Assembly: GCA_947496605.1 (NCBI GenBank)
Contig: CANMDF010000002.1
Location: 558,001 to 622,000 of the forward strand
Source of the DNA: an uncultured Paracoccaceae bacterium
Lineage (GTDB): Bacteria > Pseudomonadota > Alphaproteobacteria > Rhodobacterales > Rhodobacteraceae
Direction: 5' to 3'
DNA: 64,000 nucleotides
Shown here: positions 1 through 9,548 of the stretch, one piece after another
How positions within the stretch are numbered: position 1 is the stretch's first letter
How the letters are laid out: each line of letters opens with the position of its first letter
Position numbers and translations under genes: made by a program
Notes under the pieces: model-generated
Databases searched by the model: none
What the model was told of the DNA's origin: nothing
The model's input: only the letters and a program-made list of their open reading frames with translations

Positions 1-1131
1 GCCAAGGAATTTGGTATCCACTACTACCCTGTCTCCGACGTCCGTCAGGGCATCGTGCATATTGTGGGGCCCGAGCAAGGTTGGACATTGCCGGGCATGA
101 CCGTTGTTTGTGGTGATAGCCATACGGCGACACACGGTGCCTTTGGTGCACTGGCCCACGGCATCGGTACGTCCGAGGTTGAGCATGTTCTGGCTACGCA
201 AACGCTGATCCAGAAAAAATCAAAGAACATGAAGGTTGAAATCACGGGCAAACTGCGCCCCGGTGTGACGGCCAAGGACATCACCCTGTCCGTGATTGGT
301 GCAACTGGCACCGCAGGCGGCACTGGCTACGTGATCGAATACTGCGGCGAAGCGATCCGTGATCTGTCCATGGAAGGCCGCATGACGGTCTGCAACATGG
401 CCATTGAAGGCGGCGCACGTGCTGGCCTGATCGCCCCTGATGAAAAGACCTATGAATACTGCAAAGGTCGCCCGCATGCGCCGAAAGGCGCGGCTTGGGA
501 AGCAGCCGAGGCCTATTGGCGCACGCTCTATACGGATGAGGGTGCGCATTTTGACAAGACCATCACGCTGAAAGGCGAAGATATCGCGCCTGTGGTGACA
601 TGGGGCACATCGCCCGAAGACGTGTTGCCAATCACAGCTACCGTGCCTGCCGCCGACGACTTTGAAGGTGGAAAAGTTGGCGCGGCACAGCGCTCACTGG
701 ACTATATGGACCTGACACCGGGCACACCGCTGTCTGAGATTGAGATCGACACGGTCTTTATTGGGTCTTGCACCAATGGCCGGATCGAAGACTTGCGCGC
801 TGCGGCCGCGATCCTCAAGGGCAAGAAGAAGAAGGATGGACTGCGCGCGATGGTCGTACCCGGCTCTGGTCTCGTACGCGCACAGGCTGAAGAAGAAGGA
901 CTGGCTGATATCTTCAAAGAAGCTGGCTTTGAATGGCGCCTTGCGGGATGTTCGATGTGCCTCGCGATGAACCCCGACCAATTGGCACCCGGCGAGCGTT
1001 GTGCGGCGACATCCAACCGCAACTTTGAGGGACGACAGGGTAGGGGCGGACGCACCCACCTGATGTCACCACAGATGGCTGCGGCTGCTGCGATCACAGG
1101 CAAACTGACCGACGTGCGGGAGATGATGTAA
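1..1131 (+). CDS. leuC: 3-isopropylmalate dehydratase large subunit LeuC (5' truncated)
   Basis: This is the large subunit of isopropylmalate isomerase, which interconverts 2- and 3-isopropylmalate in leucine biosynthesis. The reading frame is open from base 1, so the N-terminal part lies outside the window. Visible family marks are [15 protein letters not shown] near 97-141, the cluster cysteine in SCTNG (codon 769-771), and the other two [4Fe-4S] ligands in GCSMC (codons 949-951 and 958-960). The C terminus is complete. The stop codon overlaps the leuD start by one base (TAATG), so the two subunits are translationally coupled. A GTG at 55 would give an apparent start but is an internal valine. 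Assignment is very secure. Confidence 0.97.
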   Translation, partial: AKEFGIHYYPVSDVRQGIVHIVGPEQGWTLPGMTVVCGDSHTATHGAFGALAHGIGTSEVEHVLATQTLIQKKSKNMKVEITGKLRPGVTAKDITLSVIGATGTAGGTGYVIEYCGEAIRDLSMEGRMTVCNMAIEGGARAGLIAPDEKTYEYCKGRPHAPKGAAWEAAEAYWRTLYTDEGAHFDKTITLKGEDIAPVVTWGTSPEDVLPITATVPAADDFEGGKVGAAQRSLDYMDLTPGTPLSEIEIDTVFIGSCTNGRIEDLRAAAAILKGKKKKDGLRAMVVPGSGLVRAQAEEEGLADIFKEAGFEWRLAGCSMCLAMNPDQLAPGERCAATSNRNFEGRQGRGGRTHLMSPQMAAAAAITGKLTDVREMM

Positions 1132-1736
1132 TGCAAAAGTTCACAAAACTCAGCGGCATCGCCGCACCGATGCCTTTGGTCAATATCGACACTGATATGA
1201 TCATCCCAAAACAGTTTTTGAAAACGATCAAGCGTTCTGGCCTTGGCGTGAACCTGTTTGATGAGATGCGCTATGATGACGACCGCAACGAGATCGCTGA
1301 TTTCGTTCTGAACAAACCGCAGTATCGCGAGGCACAGATCATCGTGGCTGGCGATAACTTTGGCTGCGGATCTTCGCGTGAACATGCGCCATGGGCGATT
1401 GCTGATTTCGGGATCACCTGTGTGATCGCCCCCAGCTATGCGGACATCTTTTACAACAACTGCTTTAAGAACGGCATCCTGCCAATTGTCTTACCGCAAG
1501 AGCAGGTCGATGCATTGATGGCTGACGCAGAAAAGGGCGCAAATGCCCGTATCGAGGTTGATCTCGAAGCACAAACTGTCACCTCATCTGATGGTGACGT
1601 TTTTGCGTTTGAAGTCGATGCGTTCAAGAAACACTGCCTTCTGAATGGCCTGGACGATATTGGCCTGACGATGGAAAAGGCTGCGTCAATCGACACCTTT
1701 GAAGCCACCGCAGGTGCTGCCCGCCCCTGGGTCTAA
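1131..1736 (+). CDS. leuD: 3-isopropylmalate dehydratase small subunit LeuD
   Basis: LeuD is the small swivel subunit that completes the isopropylmalate isomerase with LeuC. At 201 aa it matches the usual bacterial length. The diagnostic stretch [14 protein letters not shown] lies at about residues 74-87, and the N terminus has the typical [16 protein letters not shown]. The ATG overlaps the leuC stop codon, and a strong hairpin follows the gene at 1753-1786, so leuCD ends here. leuB is not directly adjacent; it follows 4 kb downstream after a membrane protein, a secreted protein and a divergent pair. Confidence 0.97.
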   Translation: MQKFTKLSGIAAPMPLVNIDTDMIIPKQFLKTIKRSGLGVNLFDEMRYDDDRNEIADFVLNKPQYREAQIIVAGDNFGCGSSREHAPWAIADFGITCVIAPSYADIFYNNCFKNGILPIVLPQEQVDALMADAEKGANARIEVDLEAQTVTSSDGDVFAFEVDAFKKHCLLNGLDDIGLTMEKAASIDTFEATAGAARPWV

Positions 1737-1752
1737 ACCTGTCAAAGAATAG

Positions 1753-1786
1753 GAAAAGTGGCCGTTGAAAGACATGGCCACTTTTC
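1753..1786 (+). terminator. hairpin terminator after leuCD
   Basis: A perfect 11-bp stem (GAAAAGTGGCC 1753-1763 with GGCCACTTTTC 1776-1786) encloses a 12-nt loop, 17 nt after the leuD stop. There is no separate T tract beyond the TTTT inside the 3' arm, so the termination strength is uncertain. The rest of 1787-2021 shows no recognisable gene. Confidence 0.7.
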
Positions 1787-2021
1787 GTCCAGAACATGCC
1801 CCACTGATCGCAATGCGACCAATATGCCGCAGTTGGGTGGTATTCGCGCATCACTGTCTTCATAAAATCGCAGTTTTTTGGTGATTTACCCTCGCAATTG
1901 TTGATGCAAGGCGTTGGATTTGTTCAGGGTTGTCTCAATATCGCAGATAACCCGTGAATGTTTTTGGATCACTAGAACAGGCGCCATGCGCCAATTCTGA
2001 TCCGCTAGAGGAAAAAGAGTA

Positions 2022-2861
2022 GTGCTATCTCGATTGCCTGCAGCTTTGGTGAGAGCCGTTTTGGTCGTGGTGCTTGTCATCATGCCTTATGTTTTGCTGC
2101 CCACAAGCGGGTCAGAGAATGCGCAGATCATCGTTCTGGTCGCAATTTTTGGCGCTCTTTTTACGATTGTTGAGTACAGCTCAAGCAGCCCAAGCCTTGT
2201 TGAATTTCGTGACGCACCGCCTTTTAACAGGGTGCGTTTTTCCGCGCTGTTTGCGACTGTTTTTTGCCTCGCGATGATCTTTCGTGGGGTCGAGACTCCG
2301 ACCAACATATCGGCCTACTTTCAAAATAGCGGCAACGCGATTGGCGCGGCGATTGATTTCCCTTATTCGCCTGTTCGTTTGATGGTCATTATGATGCCTG
2401 ATGACACGAGCCCTCTGGTAATCCAGCATCTGCGTGATGCGGCTGGCCTAAGCTATTTGATCTCGGTTTTCTCGGTGATCTGGTTCGTCATTTTACTGCG
2501 TCTTTATCACTGGCCGCGCCGGACAGGTGCGTTCAACGTCTGGATCAACCTGCCAACATTTGACCCGACAGCTGGCGGTGATGTGGTCAAACGTCTGCAA
2601 AGAGATGGCCGCGTTAACATTATTTTAGGATTCTTACTGCCCTTCTTGGTGCCAGCTGTGGTTAAACTTGTTGCTGCGTTGGGTACGCCCATCAACCTTG
2701 ATAACCCGCAGACTTTGATTTGGACGGTTTCTGCATGGGCGTTTCTGCCAGCCAGTATTTTGATGCGCGGTGTCGCGCTCAGCCGTGTGGCGCAAATGAT
2801 CCAAATGCAACGCAGAAAAACCTACGATCGCGATGGACCAACGCACAGTGCAGACTACTAG
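2022..2861 (+). CDS. conserved multi-pass membrane protein, unknown function
   Basis: A 279-aa protein that I do not recognise beyond its topology. About six hydrophobic segments are visible, near residues 8-25, 34-52, 72-90, 143-162, 196-218 and 231-250, joined by short loops; the C-terminal 25 residues are basic and polar (MQRRKTYDRD), probably cytoplasmic. The start is a GTG preceded by a purine-rich stretch (gaggaaaaagag). It is followed at once by, and overlaps in the annotation with, the secreted phosphatase-fold protein, so the two may be co-transcribed. No catalytic motif is evident. Confidence 0.75.
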   Translation: MLSRLPAALVRAVLVVVLVIMPYVLLPTSGSENAQIIVLVAIFGALFTIVEYSSSSPSLVEFRDAPPFNRVRFSALFATVFCLAMIFRGVETPTNISAYFQNSGNAIGAAIDFPYSPVRLMVIMMPDDTSPLVIQHLRDAAGLSYLISVFSVIWFVILLRLYHWPRRTGAFNVWINLPTFDPTAGGDVVKRLQRDGRVNIILGFLLPFLVPAVVKLVAALGTPINLDNPQTLIWTVSAWAFLPASILMRGVALSRVAQMIQMQRRKTYDRDGPTHSADY

Positions 2862-3868
2862 TTGCGATTTGCCTTGCCGGACCTGTTCAGGCTGACACCT
2901 ATAGAATAGCAACTTTCGCCGCCCCTTTGAGTAGAGACGGACCGGGGTTGCTGTTACGTGACATCCAGCGTGGCGAAGATCCGCAGCTTCGCGCAATTGA
3001 AGCCATCATCGCAAAGATCGCACCGGACATCCTCGTTCTGACGGACTTCGACTATGATCTAGATGGATTGGCAATGGCCGCTTTTGCCGCGTCTCTTGAC
3101 CAAGGTTACGTCCACGATTTCGCACTGCAGCCGAATGCAGGCATGGCGACGGGGCTGGATATTGATGGCAACGGTCGTTTGGGTGATGCACGCGATGCCC
3201 AAGGCTATGGGCGCTTTGCGGGGGATGGCGGCATGGCCGTTCTCTCGCGCTTTCCGGTGATCGCGGAAAACGCTCAAGATCTTTCCCAAGTTCTGTGGAG
3301 AGACTTGCCTGGTGCAATCTTGCCCACCACAGGTGCTGCTCCTTTTTTGAGTGATGCGACTCAAGATGTCCTCCGGCTCTCCTCAACCGGTCACTGGATT
3401 GTTCCTATCGCTTTGCCGGATGGCTCATCGCTTGCCTTGATGGCGTATTCTGCGACGCCCCCCGTCTTTGACGGGCCAGAGGACATGAACGGCCTGCGAA
3501 ACCGCGACGAGCTACGCATGTGGGAGGTCGCATTAGGTGGAGCGTTTGGACAGCCTCCTGCGGATTTTGTTATCGTCGGGAACGCGAACTTAGACCCGCA
3601 AAAAGGCGAAGGATATAGCGACGCGATGCAGCGCTTTCTGCGGGACCCACGTTTGCAGGATCCTTTGCCAAACCAAGACACTGCAGATTGGCCAGACAAC
3701 GGACCCGGCAGGCTCCGTGTCAGCTATGTCTTGCCCACGTCTAGTTGGACAGTTGTCGACGCGGGCGTATTCTGGCCCGCGCCGGATGATCCTGACCGTT
3801 CTTTAATTGGCGATGATGGGTTGGCTGCCGGGCCGCACCGCCTTGTTTGGGTTGATATCAGCAGGTAG
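2735..3868 (+). CDS. secreted endonuclease/exonuclease/phosphatase-family protein
   Basis: The protein resembles the EEP (DNase I-like) superfamily: TYRIATFAAPLSRDGPG starts the fold, followed by PDILVLTDFDYD, a GDGGMAVLSRFPV strand, a VIVGNANLD motif near residue 285 and a terminal PHRLVWVDI. These correspond to the metal and phosphate-binding strands, although the usual GDFN is GNAN here. A hydrophobic stretch (LLVAICLAGPVQA) just before the core looks like a signal peptide. The open frame extends about 40 odd residues upstream of it and overlaps the previous gene by 127 bp, so the true start is uncertain; ATG 2735 is only the nearest formal start. The 3' end overlaps the convergent gene by 66 bp. 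Confidence 0.75.
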   Translation: MGVSASQYFDARCRAQPCGANDPNATQKNLRSRWTNAQCRLLVAICLAGPVQADTYRIATFAAPLSRDGPGLLLRDIQRGEDPQLRAIEAIIAKIAPDILVLTDFDYDLDGLAMAAFAASLDQGYVHDFALQPNAGMATGLDIDGNGRLGDARDAQGYGRFAGDGGMAVLSRFPVIAENAQDLSQVLWRDLPGAILPTTGAAPFLSDATQDVLRLSSTGHWIVPIALPDGSSLALMAYSATPPVFDGPEDMNGLRNRDELRMWEVALGGAFGQPPADFVIVGNANLDPQKGEGYSDAMQRFLRDPRLQDPLPNQDTADWPDNGPGRLRVSYVLPTSSWTVVDAGVFWPAPDDPDRSLIGDDGLAAGPHRLVWVDISR

Positions 3869-4714
3869 GCCCGCCAGCATGACATCTTCAAGATCAGTCG
3901 GGGTAAAGTCGGGCAGCAATCGATCAAACTTCTCGGACCCTATTTGATGTGGCATTTCGTAAAGGTAGCGCATTTCACGCATCTCACGGGCCAGCTCCCA
4001 GAAGGGGCTAAGGATGGTCATCAACCACCAAGGAAAACGGCTGAGCTTGATCTCGCGGCCCGTATGGTTCGAAACGCAAACCTGCAAATCTGATGCGGTA
4101 AACGCATGGCCGGGAAACGGTACATCCTCAAACATTGCCAATTCCGATTTCTTTTCGGCAAGAGCAACCGCAGCACGCCCCCAATCCGGAACATAGGCGT
4201 AGGCCTGCATAGTTTTGGGGTCTGCGGCGGCAGTGATCTTACCCTTTTTGATTTCACGCATCATCAGCATGCTCATGATGTCACCGTTACCCGCAGGGTC
4301 GATGAAATTACCCGCACGCAGGACAATCGTTTGCACACCAGCAGCGCGGTAGCTTTGCTCCATTTCCACCCGAACCCGGCCTTTTTTGGTTTGTGCAAGT
4401 TGCGGGGTATTTTCGTCCAACACGCCTGGCTGATCGCCAAAGTTATAGACGTTGCCGGGGATAATGACCGTGGCGCCGCTTGCCTTGGCGGCAGCTATGA
4501 CCTGTGCCGTAATCTCAGGGATCGTCCGCTCCCAATCATGATATGCAGGTGGATTCAGGCCATTGACGATGACGTCCGCCCCCTTGGCGGCGTCTACCAT
4601 ATCGCCGGCTTTGCGATCATAGAGGCGAACCTGCCATCCTGCATTCCAAAACGCATCTGCGGCACGGCTGCCGATCTTGCCGGACGCGCCAAGTATAAGA
4701 ACTGTCTGTTTCAT
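3803..4714 (-). CDS. NAD(P)-binding Rossmann-fold epimerase/dehydratase-like protein
   Basis: A 303-aa short-chain-type protein of the atypical SDR group. The N terminus has the dinucleotide-binding loop LILGASGKIGS (GxxGxxG type) at residues 5-15, then a second strand with acidic-to-basic change (VRLYDRK) and a GADVIVNGLN segment; PGNVYNFG near residue 93 takes the place of the usual catalytic strand. There is no clear YxxxK, so it may be a sugar-nucleotide or quinone-type reductase rather than a true epimerase. It is divergent from a LysR regulator 94 bp away, which probably controls it. Its 3' end runs 66 bp into the convergent gene. Confidence 0.8.
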   Translation of the reverse strand: MKQTVLILGASGKIGSRAADAFWNAGWQVRLYDRKAGDMVDAAKGADVIVNGLNPPAYHDWERTIPEITAQVIAAAKASGATVIIPGNVYNFGDQPGVLDENTPQLAQTKKGRVRVEMEQSYRAAGVQTIVLRAGNFIDPAGNGDIMSMLMMREIKKGKITAAADPKTMQAYAYVPDWGRAAVALAEKKSELAMFEDVPFPGHAFTASDLQVCVSNHTGREIKLSRFPWWLMTILSPFWELAREMREMRYLYEMPHQIGSEKFDRLLPDFTPTDLEDVMLAGLPADINPNKAVRPGSQPIIAN

Positions 4715-4772
4715 CTGGATGCTCCTTGTTGTGCTGTCAGGGGCAGATTGCCGAAAACTAAGTGCAAAATAA

Positions 4773-4810
4773 ATTGCATGTATTCGGAGGTCATGTATTC
4801 ATTAATGAAT
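4773..4810. promoter_or_regulatory. divergent LysR intergenic region with dyads
   Basis: The 94-bp gap between the Rossmann gene and the LysR gene contains TGCAA-N6-TTGCA (4773-4788), a repeated CATGTATTC (from 4788 and 4792), and a perfect 14-bp palindrome ATTCATTAATGAAT (4797-4810) that runs into the regulator's start codon. Such dyads are typical LysR targets. The assignment is inferred from position and symmetry only. Confidence 0.45.
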
Positions 4811-5705
4811 GGATAAAGCGCTTTCAGAATTTGACTGGTCACTCGTACAGGCGTTCTTGGCCGTTGCTGAAACAGGCAGTCTCTCTGCGGCAGCACGCCA
4901 GTTGGGCCGCAGTCAGCCAACCTTGGGTCGCCAGATCAAAACGGTTGAGGCGCAATTGGGCGCTGAGTTGTTTCACAGACAGCCGCGCGGGTTTTCCTTG
5001 ACCCAGATGGGCACCGATCTGGTTGGTCCTGCGCAAGCGATGCGTGATGCAATGCGGCAGATCGCGATTAGTGCGGCAGGTCAGCAGGCGCGTCTTGATG
5101 GCACTGTGCGGATCACCGCAAGTGTGGCCACCTCGGCTATGCATTTGCCGCCAATCATCGCGAAAATTCGCCAACTTGAGCCACAGATAGCGATCGAATT
5201 GGTGCCTAGCGATGATACCAGCAATCTGCTTTTTCGAGAGGCTGATATCGCTGTACGCATGTACCGCCCGACGCAGCTCGATCTGGTGACCCAGCATATT
5301 GGGGATATCGAATTGGGGGTTTTTGCGTCGAAGTCTTATTTGGAAAATAGTGGGGCTCCGATATCATTTGAAAATATGATGGATCATGACTTTGTCGGCT
5401 ACGACACGCTGCCACACATCATTGATGGGATGGCCCAAGTTGGCTTACGGGCAGACCGCGATATGTTCAAAGTGCGCTGTGACGATCACATCGCTTATTG
5501 GGAACTGGTCCGTGCGGGGTGCGGCATCGGGTTCGCGCAGGCCAATGTTGGACGACCTGACCCATTGGTTGTTGAACTGATGAAAGACATCCAAATCCCG
5601 CCACTGCCCATTTGGTTGACCGCCCATGAAGCAATGCGCCAAACCCCGCGTATCCGCCGTGTTTGGGACCTGTTGGCCGAAGGACTTAAGCCCTTGGTAT
5701 CTTGA
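4809..5705 (+). CDS. LysR-family transcriptional regulator
   Basis: A 298-aa LysR-type regulator. The N-terminal winged helix-turn-helix is clear: FLAVAETGSLSAAARQLGRS followed by QPTLGRQIKTVEAQLG at residues 15-50, then the FHRQPRGFSLTQMG wing. The remaining 230 residues form the periplasmic-binding-like effector domain. It is transcribed away from the Rossmann-fold gene, the usual arrangement for a LysR protein and its target, so that gene is the likely target. The effector cannot be read from the sequence. leuB follows 57 bp later on the same strand. Confidence 0.92.
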   Translation: MDKALSEFDWSLVQAFLAVAETGSLSAAARQLGRSQPTLGRQIKTVEAQLGAELFHRQPRGFSLTQMGTDLVGPAQAMRDAMRQIAISAAGQQARLDGTVRITASVATSAMHLPPIIAKIRQLEPQIAIELVPSDDTSNLLFREADIAVRMYRPTQLDLVTQHIGDIELGVFASKSYLENSGAPISFENMMDHDFVGYDTLPHIIDGMAQVGLRADRDMFKVRCDDHIAYWELVRAGCGIGFAQANVGRPDPLVVELMKDIQIPPLPIWLTAHEAMRQTPRIRRVWDLLAEGLKPLVS

Positions 5706-5762
5706 ACCCCGGCTGTCTTCGCGCTAGGGCCTTGGCAACATATTCAACCAAGGACCTGACAC

Positions 5763-6866
5763 ATGGCAAACCCTTCCCTTTTGATCCTCGCCGGCGACGG
5801 CATCGGCCCCGAAGTTATGGACGAAGTGAAGCGGATTATCGGCTGGTTCGGTGACAAGCGCGACCTGACCTTTGACGTATCCGAAGACCTTGTGGGCGGT
5901 GCCGCCTATGATGCGCACGGTGTTCCGTTGCACGATGACACGATGGCAAAGGCGCAAGAAGTTGACGCGGTTCTGCTGGGTGCTGTTGGCGGCCCAAAGT
6001 ATGACGATCTGGACTTTAGCTTAAAGCCAGAGCGCGGCTTGCTGCGTCTGCGCAAAGAAATGGACCTGTTTGCGAACCTGCGTCCGGCCCAGTGTTTTGA
6101 CGCGCTTGCTGATTTCTCATCCCTGAAGAAAGAGCTGATCGCAGGCCTTGATATCATGATCGTCCGCGAACTGACCTCGGGCGTTTATTTCGGCGAACCG
6201 CGAGGTATCCACATTGAGGACAACATGCGCGTTGGCGTGAATACCCAACGCTACACCGAGGCTGAGATTGAACGCGCCGCACGTGCTGCATTCGATCTGG
6301 CAATGAAGCGCGGCAAAAAGGTCTGCTCGATGGAGAAGGCCAATGTGATGGAAAGCGGAATCCTGTGGCGTGATGTCGTGACCGAAGTGCACGCGGACTA
6401 CCCAGAAGTCGAGCTGAGCCACATGTACGCTGACAACGGTGCAATGCAGTTGGTGCGTGCGCCTAAGCAGTTTGATGTGATCCTGACCGACAACCTCTTT
6501 GGCGATATCCTGTCGGATTGTGCGGCGATGCTTACGGGCTCACTGGGTATGTTGCCATCCGCGTCGCTTGGTCTGCCGATGGCAAACGGGCGTCCAAAGG
6601 CAATGTATGAACCGGTACACGGCTCTGCGCCTGACATCACTGGTCAAGCCAAGGCGAACCCGATTGCGTGTATCCTCAGTTTTGCGATGGCGCTGCGTTA
6701 TTCCTTTGATGAGGGTGCCGAGGCCGATCGCCTGGAAGCGGCCATTGAAAAAGTGCTCGCCGATGGTGCACGCACGGGTGATCTGATGGGGCCGGAAGGC
6801 GGCACACCACTTAGCACAACTGAAATGGGTGATGTGATCCTCGCTGCCCTCGACGCGAGCCTGTAA
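5763..6866 (+). CDS. leuB: 3-isopropylmalate dehydrogenase LeuB
   Basis: LeuB oxidatively decarboxylates 3-isopropylmalate to 2-oxoisocaproate with NAD, the third step specific to leucine. The 367-aa length is standard. Seen in order are [12 protein letters not shown] at residues 6-17, GAVGGPKYD near 76-84, [14 protein letters not shown] near 137-150 (substrate arginine and tyrosine), the Mg-binding [11 protein letters not shown] near 242-252, and the NAD adenine loop PVHGSAPDI near 281-289. The stop overlaps the start of the EamA gene by one base (TAATG), so the transporter is coupled to leuB. Confidence 0.97.
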   Translation: MANPSLLILAGDGIGPEVMDEVKRIIGWFGDKRDLTFDVSEDLVGGAAYDAHGVPLHDDTMAKAQEVDAVLLGAVGGPKYDDLDFSLKPERGLLRLRKEMDLFANLRPAQCFDALADFSSLKKELIAGLDIMIVRELTSGVYFGEPRGIHIEDNMRVGVNTQRYTEAEIERAARAAFDLAMKRGKKVCSMEKANVMESGILWRDVVTEVHADYPEVELSHMYADNGAMQLVRAPKQFDVILTDNLFGDILSDCAAMLTGSLGMLPSASLGLPMANGRPKAMYEPVHGSAPDITGQAKANPIACILSFAMALRYSFDEGAEADRLEAAIEKVLADGARTGDLMGPEGGTPLSTTEMGDVILAALDASL

Positions 6867-7837
6867 TGTCACAAAATGCCAAAGGTGCGCTTCTGGCGCT
6901 ATTGGCCTTTGGCATTTTCTCAACCCATGATGTCGCCGTAAAAATCCTTGGCGGCATCTATTCGCCGTTCCAGATCGTCTTCTTCAGCGTCCTGCTCAGC
7001 TTCCCCCTCGCGATGGTCATGCTGATGCGGGATTCCACGCCGGGGACGTTAGTGCCCGTTCACCCTTGGTGGTTGGCGCTGCGGACCGGGGCGGCCGTGG
7101 TGACCGGTGTCTCGGCATTCTATGCGTTTTCGGTGCTGCCTTTGGCGCAGACCTACGCGATCTTGTTTGCGGCACCTTTGTTGATCACCGTGTTAGCTAT
7201 CCCGGTCTTGGGCGAAAAAGTGCGCTTGCGTCGCTGGGTTGCTGTGCTTGTTGGACTTGGCGGTGTGATGGTGGTGTTACGCCCCGGTGAAACCGACCTG
7301 TCGCTAGGTCACCTCGCGGCCCTTGCCGCGGCTGTCGGTGGTTCGCTGGCCTCGATCGTTGTGCGCAAGATCGGGTCCGAGGAACGCCCTGTTGTTATGC
7401 TGCTCTACCCGATGATGGTGAACTTTTTGGTGATGGCTTGTGCCTTGCCCTTCGTCTACCAGCCTATGCCGATAGAACACTTAGGCTTGCTTGCCTTCAT
7501 CGCGACCTTCGCGTGGATCGCAAGCCGCCTTGTGATTGCGGCCTATCAGGCGGGAGAAGCCGCCATCATTGCGCCGATGCAATATAGCCAGATCATCTGG
7601 GCGACGCTGTTTGGTTTTTTGTTTTTTGATGAAACCATCGATCAGGCCACCGCAATTGGGGCGGGCATTATTATCGCCAACGGCATGTACATCGTGTTGC
7701 GCGAAAGCCAAAGCGGCAACTCCGAGAACACGCCAGTCCTGCGCACGCGGTCGCGTTCTGAAACCGGTACAACACCGCGTGTGTCTTTGTTTATGCGGGC
7801 GGCGGGAAAGACCCCGCCGCGCCCGGACGATAATTAG
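6866..7837 (+). CDS. EamA/DMT-family transporter
   Basis: A 323-aa drug/metabolite transporter superfamily protein with about ten hydrophobic helices arranged as two EamA repeats. The first repeat covers residues 5-140 (it includes FGIFSTHDVAVKIL and ETY-like LAQTYAILFAAPLLITVLA), the second about 148-280. The hydrophilic C-terminal tail is rich in Arg and Thr. Translational coupling to leuB suggests an amino-acid or precursor exporter, but that is inference from context. The stop codon shares four bases with the convergent FMN protein's stop. Confidence 0.9.
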   Translation: MSQNAKGALLALLAFGIFSTHDVAVKILGGIYSPFQIVFFSVLLSFPLAMVMLMRDSTPGTLVPVHPWWLALRTGAAVVTGVSAFYAFSVLPLAQTYAILFAAPLLITVLAIPVLGEKVRLRRWVAVLVGLGGVMVVLRPGETDLSLGHLAALAAAVGGSLASIVVRKIGSEERPVVMLLYPMMVNFLVMACALPFVYQPMPIEHLGLLAFIATFAWIASRLVIAAYQAGEAAIIAPMQYSQIIWATLFGFLFFDETIDQATAIGAGIIIANGMYIVLRESQSGNSENTPVLRTRSRSETGTTPRVSLFMRAAGKTPPRPDDN

Positions 7838-9453
7838 ATTGCCGCCTCTGGTGGGGCAAAGCTATGCGCGGTCGCCCGTGCCCAACGTTCCCGGTAAATC
7901 GGGTTATCATCGCCGTCATCCAATAAGAAACCTTCGCGCAGGTACGTATAGACGTCCGCCGCTTCGGTCATTTGTCCGTCTGCTTTGCGTGTCATGAAAT
8001 GGTAAGGCAGGAACCCGCAGGGATCATCCAGACCTGCCGCACCGGCCATTTCACCCAGAGCTTTCAGTGTGTTGGCATGGAAGCGTGCGACGCGTTTGCT
8101 TTTGTCGTTCACATCCAAGGCTGCTTGGCGCACTGGGTCTTGCGTGGTGACACCGACAGGGCAGTGGTTCGTGTGACAGGCCTGCGCCTGAATACAGCCG
8201 ATCGCAAACATGTAGCCGCGGGCAGAATTACACCAATCGGCACCAATTGACAGCGCACGCGCAATATCAAAGGCACTGACGACTTTACCGGCTGCACCCA
8301 CTTTTACCTGATCACGAATGCCCGCACCGCGCAGGGTGTTGTGTACGAAAGTCAGACCTTCAACCATCGGCATGCCAACGTGGTTTGCAAACTCCAACGG
8401 GGCCGCACCTGTGCCGCCTTCAGTGCCATCCACCACGATAAAGTCAGGTATATGTCCGGTTTCCAACATCGCTTTCACCATGCACATAAATTCACGGCGG
8501 TGACCGATACACAGTTTGAAACCAACCGGCTTACCACCTGATAGTTCGCGCAGCTGGCCGACGAATTGCATCAACTCTAAGGGGCCAGAAAAAGCACTAT
8601 GTCCAGCGGGCGAGACACAATCGACTCCCATCGGAATATCGCGAGCTTCTGCAATTTCAGGCGTGATCTTGGCGGCGGGAAGCATACCGCCGTGACCCGG
8701 CTTTGCACCTTGGCTTAGCTTAATTTCGATCATCTTGACCTGATCATTGGCTGCCTGTTTGGCGAACTTGTCAGGGTTAAATGTGCCATCATCATTGCGG
8801 CAGCCAAAGTAGCCCGAGCCCACCTCATAAATCAGATCGCCGCCACCTTCGCGGTGATACCGGCTGATGCCTCCTTCGCCCGTATCATGCGCAAAGTTAC
8901 CGATTTTGGCACCTTTGTTCAGCGCTGAAATCGCATTGGCGGATAACGAGCCAAAGCTCATTGCAGAAATATTATAAAGCGATGCGCTATAGGGTTGCTT
9001 GCACTTGTCGCCGCCCACTGTCACGCGGAAGTCCGTGTCTTCGAAATGTGTCGGTTGTACAGAGTGGGTCAGCCAAGAATAACCCGCCTCATAGACCCGT
9101 TCATGGCTACCGAAGGGGCGTTTATCTTCGGCCCCTTTGGCGCGTTGATAGACAAGCGAGCGTTGTTCGCGGCTAAAAGGTTGCTCTTCTTGGTCGCCCT
9201 CAATCAGGTATTGGCGAATTTCAGGGCGTATCTTCTCAAACAGAAACCGGATGTGGCCCAAGACCGGATAGTTGCGGACAATCGCATGGCTGGTTTGGTT
9301 CACGTCCCTAATGCCAAGGATCGTCAGTCCGGCAAAGACGATGAAGAGAACGAACACCCAAGGTGCCCAGAACCCGGCGATGAATGTTAAAATGGCCATA
9401 AGGCCGACAAAAACGAACGTCGCGTAGCGCTGCAACGAGATCAGTTGACGCAC
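7834..9453 (-). CDS. membrane-anchored FMN-binding glutamate synthase family protein
   Basis: A 539-aa protein of the GltB central/FMN-domain type. Two membrane helices near residues 12-50 anchor it. The FMN barrel spans roughly residues 110-510 (YNISAMSFGSLSANAI, GEGGISRYHREGGGDL, KLSQGAKPGHGGMLPA, VDGTEGGTGAAPLEF), and the cysteines of CIQAQACHTNHCPVG near 440 match the 3Fe-4S site of glutamate synthase. The glutaminase and NADPH modules are absent, so it is not a complete glutamate synthase; its physiological reaction is not known. The start is GTG with a good GGGAGGG site 6 nt upstream. Confidence 0.9.
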   Translation of the reverse strand: MRQLISLQRYATFVFVGLMAILTFIAGFWAPWVFVLFIVFAGLTILGIRDVNQTSHAIVRNYPVLGHIRFLFEKIRPEIRQYLIEGDQEEQPFSREQRSLVYQRAKGAEDKRPFGSHERVYEAGYSWLTHSVQPTHFEDTDFRVTVGGDKCKQPYSASLYNISAMSFGSLSANAISALNKGAKIGNFAHDTGEGGISRYHREGGGDLIYEVGSGYFGCRNDDGTFNPDKFAKQAANDQVKMIEIKLSQGAKPGHGGMLPAAKITPEIAEARDIPMGVDCVSPAGHSAFSGPLELMQFVGQLRELSGGKPVGFKLCIGHRREFMCMVKAMLETGHIPDFIVVDGTEGGTGAAPLEFANHVGMPMVEGLTFVHNTLRGAGIRDQVKVGAAGKVVSAFDIARALSIGADWCNSARGYMFAIGCIQAQACHTNHCPVGVTTQDPVRQAALDVNDKSKRVARFHANTLKALGEMAGAAGLDDPCGFLPYHFMTRKADGQMTEAADVYTYLREGFLLDDGDDNPIYRERWARATAHSFAPPEAAI

Positions 9454-9548
9454 AACATACCCTCCCTAATTGTGGATAGAGTAGGCCGCTGAATAAATTA
9501 ACGAAACCCTGATGTGATGAAACTTTCATCACAAATAAAAGGCTGGCG

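Noticed and set aside
4106..4816. 236-codon plus-strand frame opposite the Rossmann-fold gene
   Set aside because: It opposes a gene with a clear dinucleotide-binding motif, and overlaps the start of the LysR gene.
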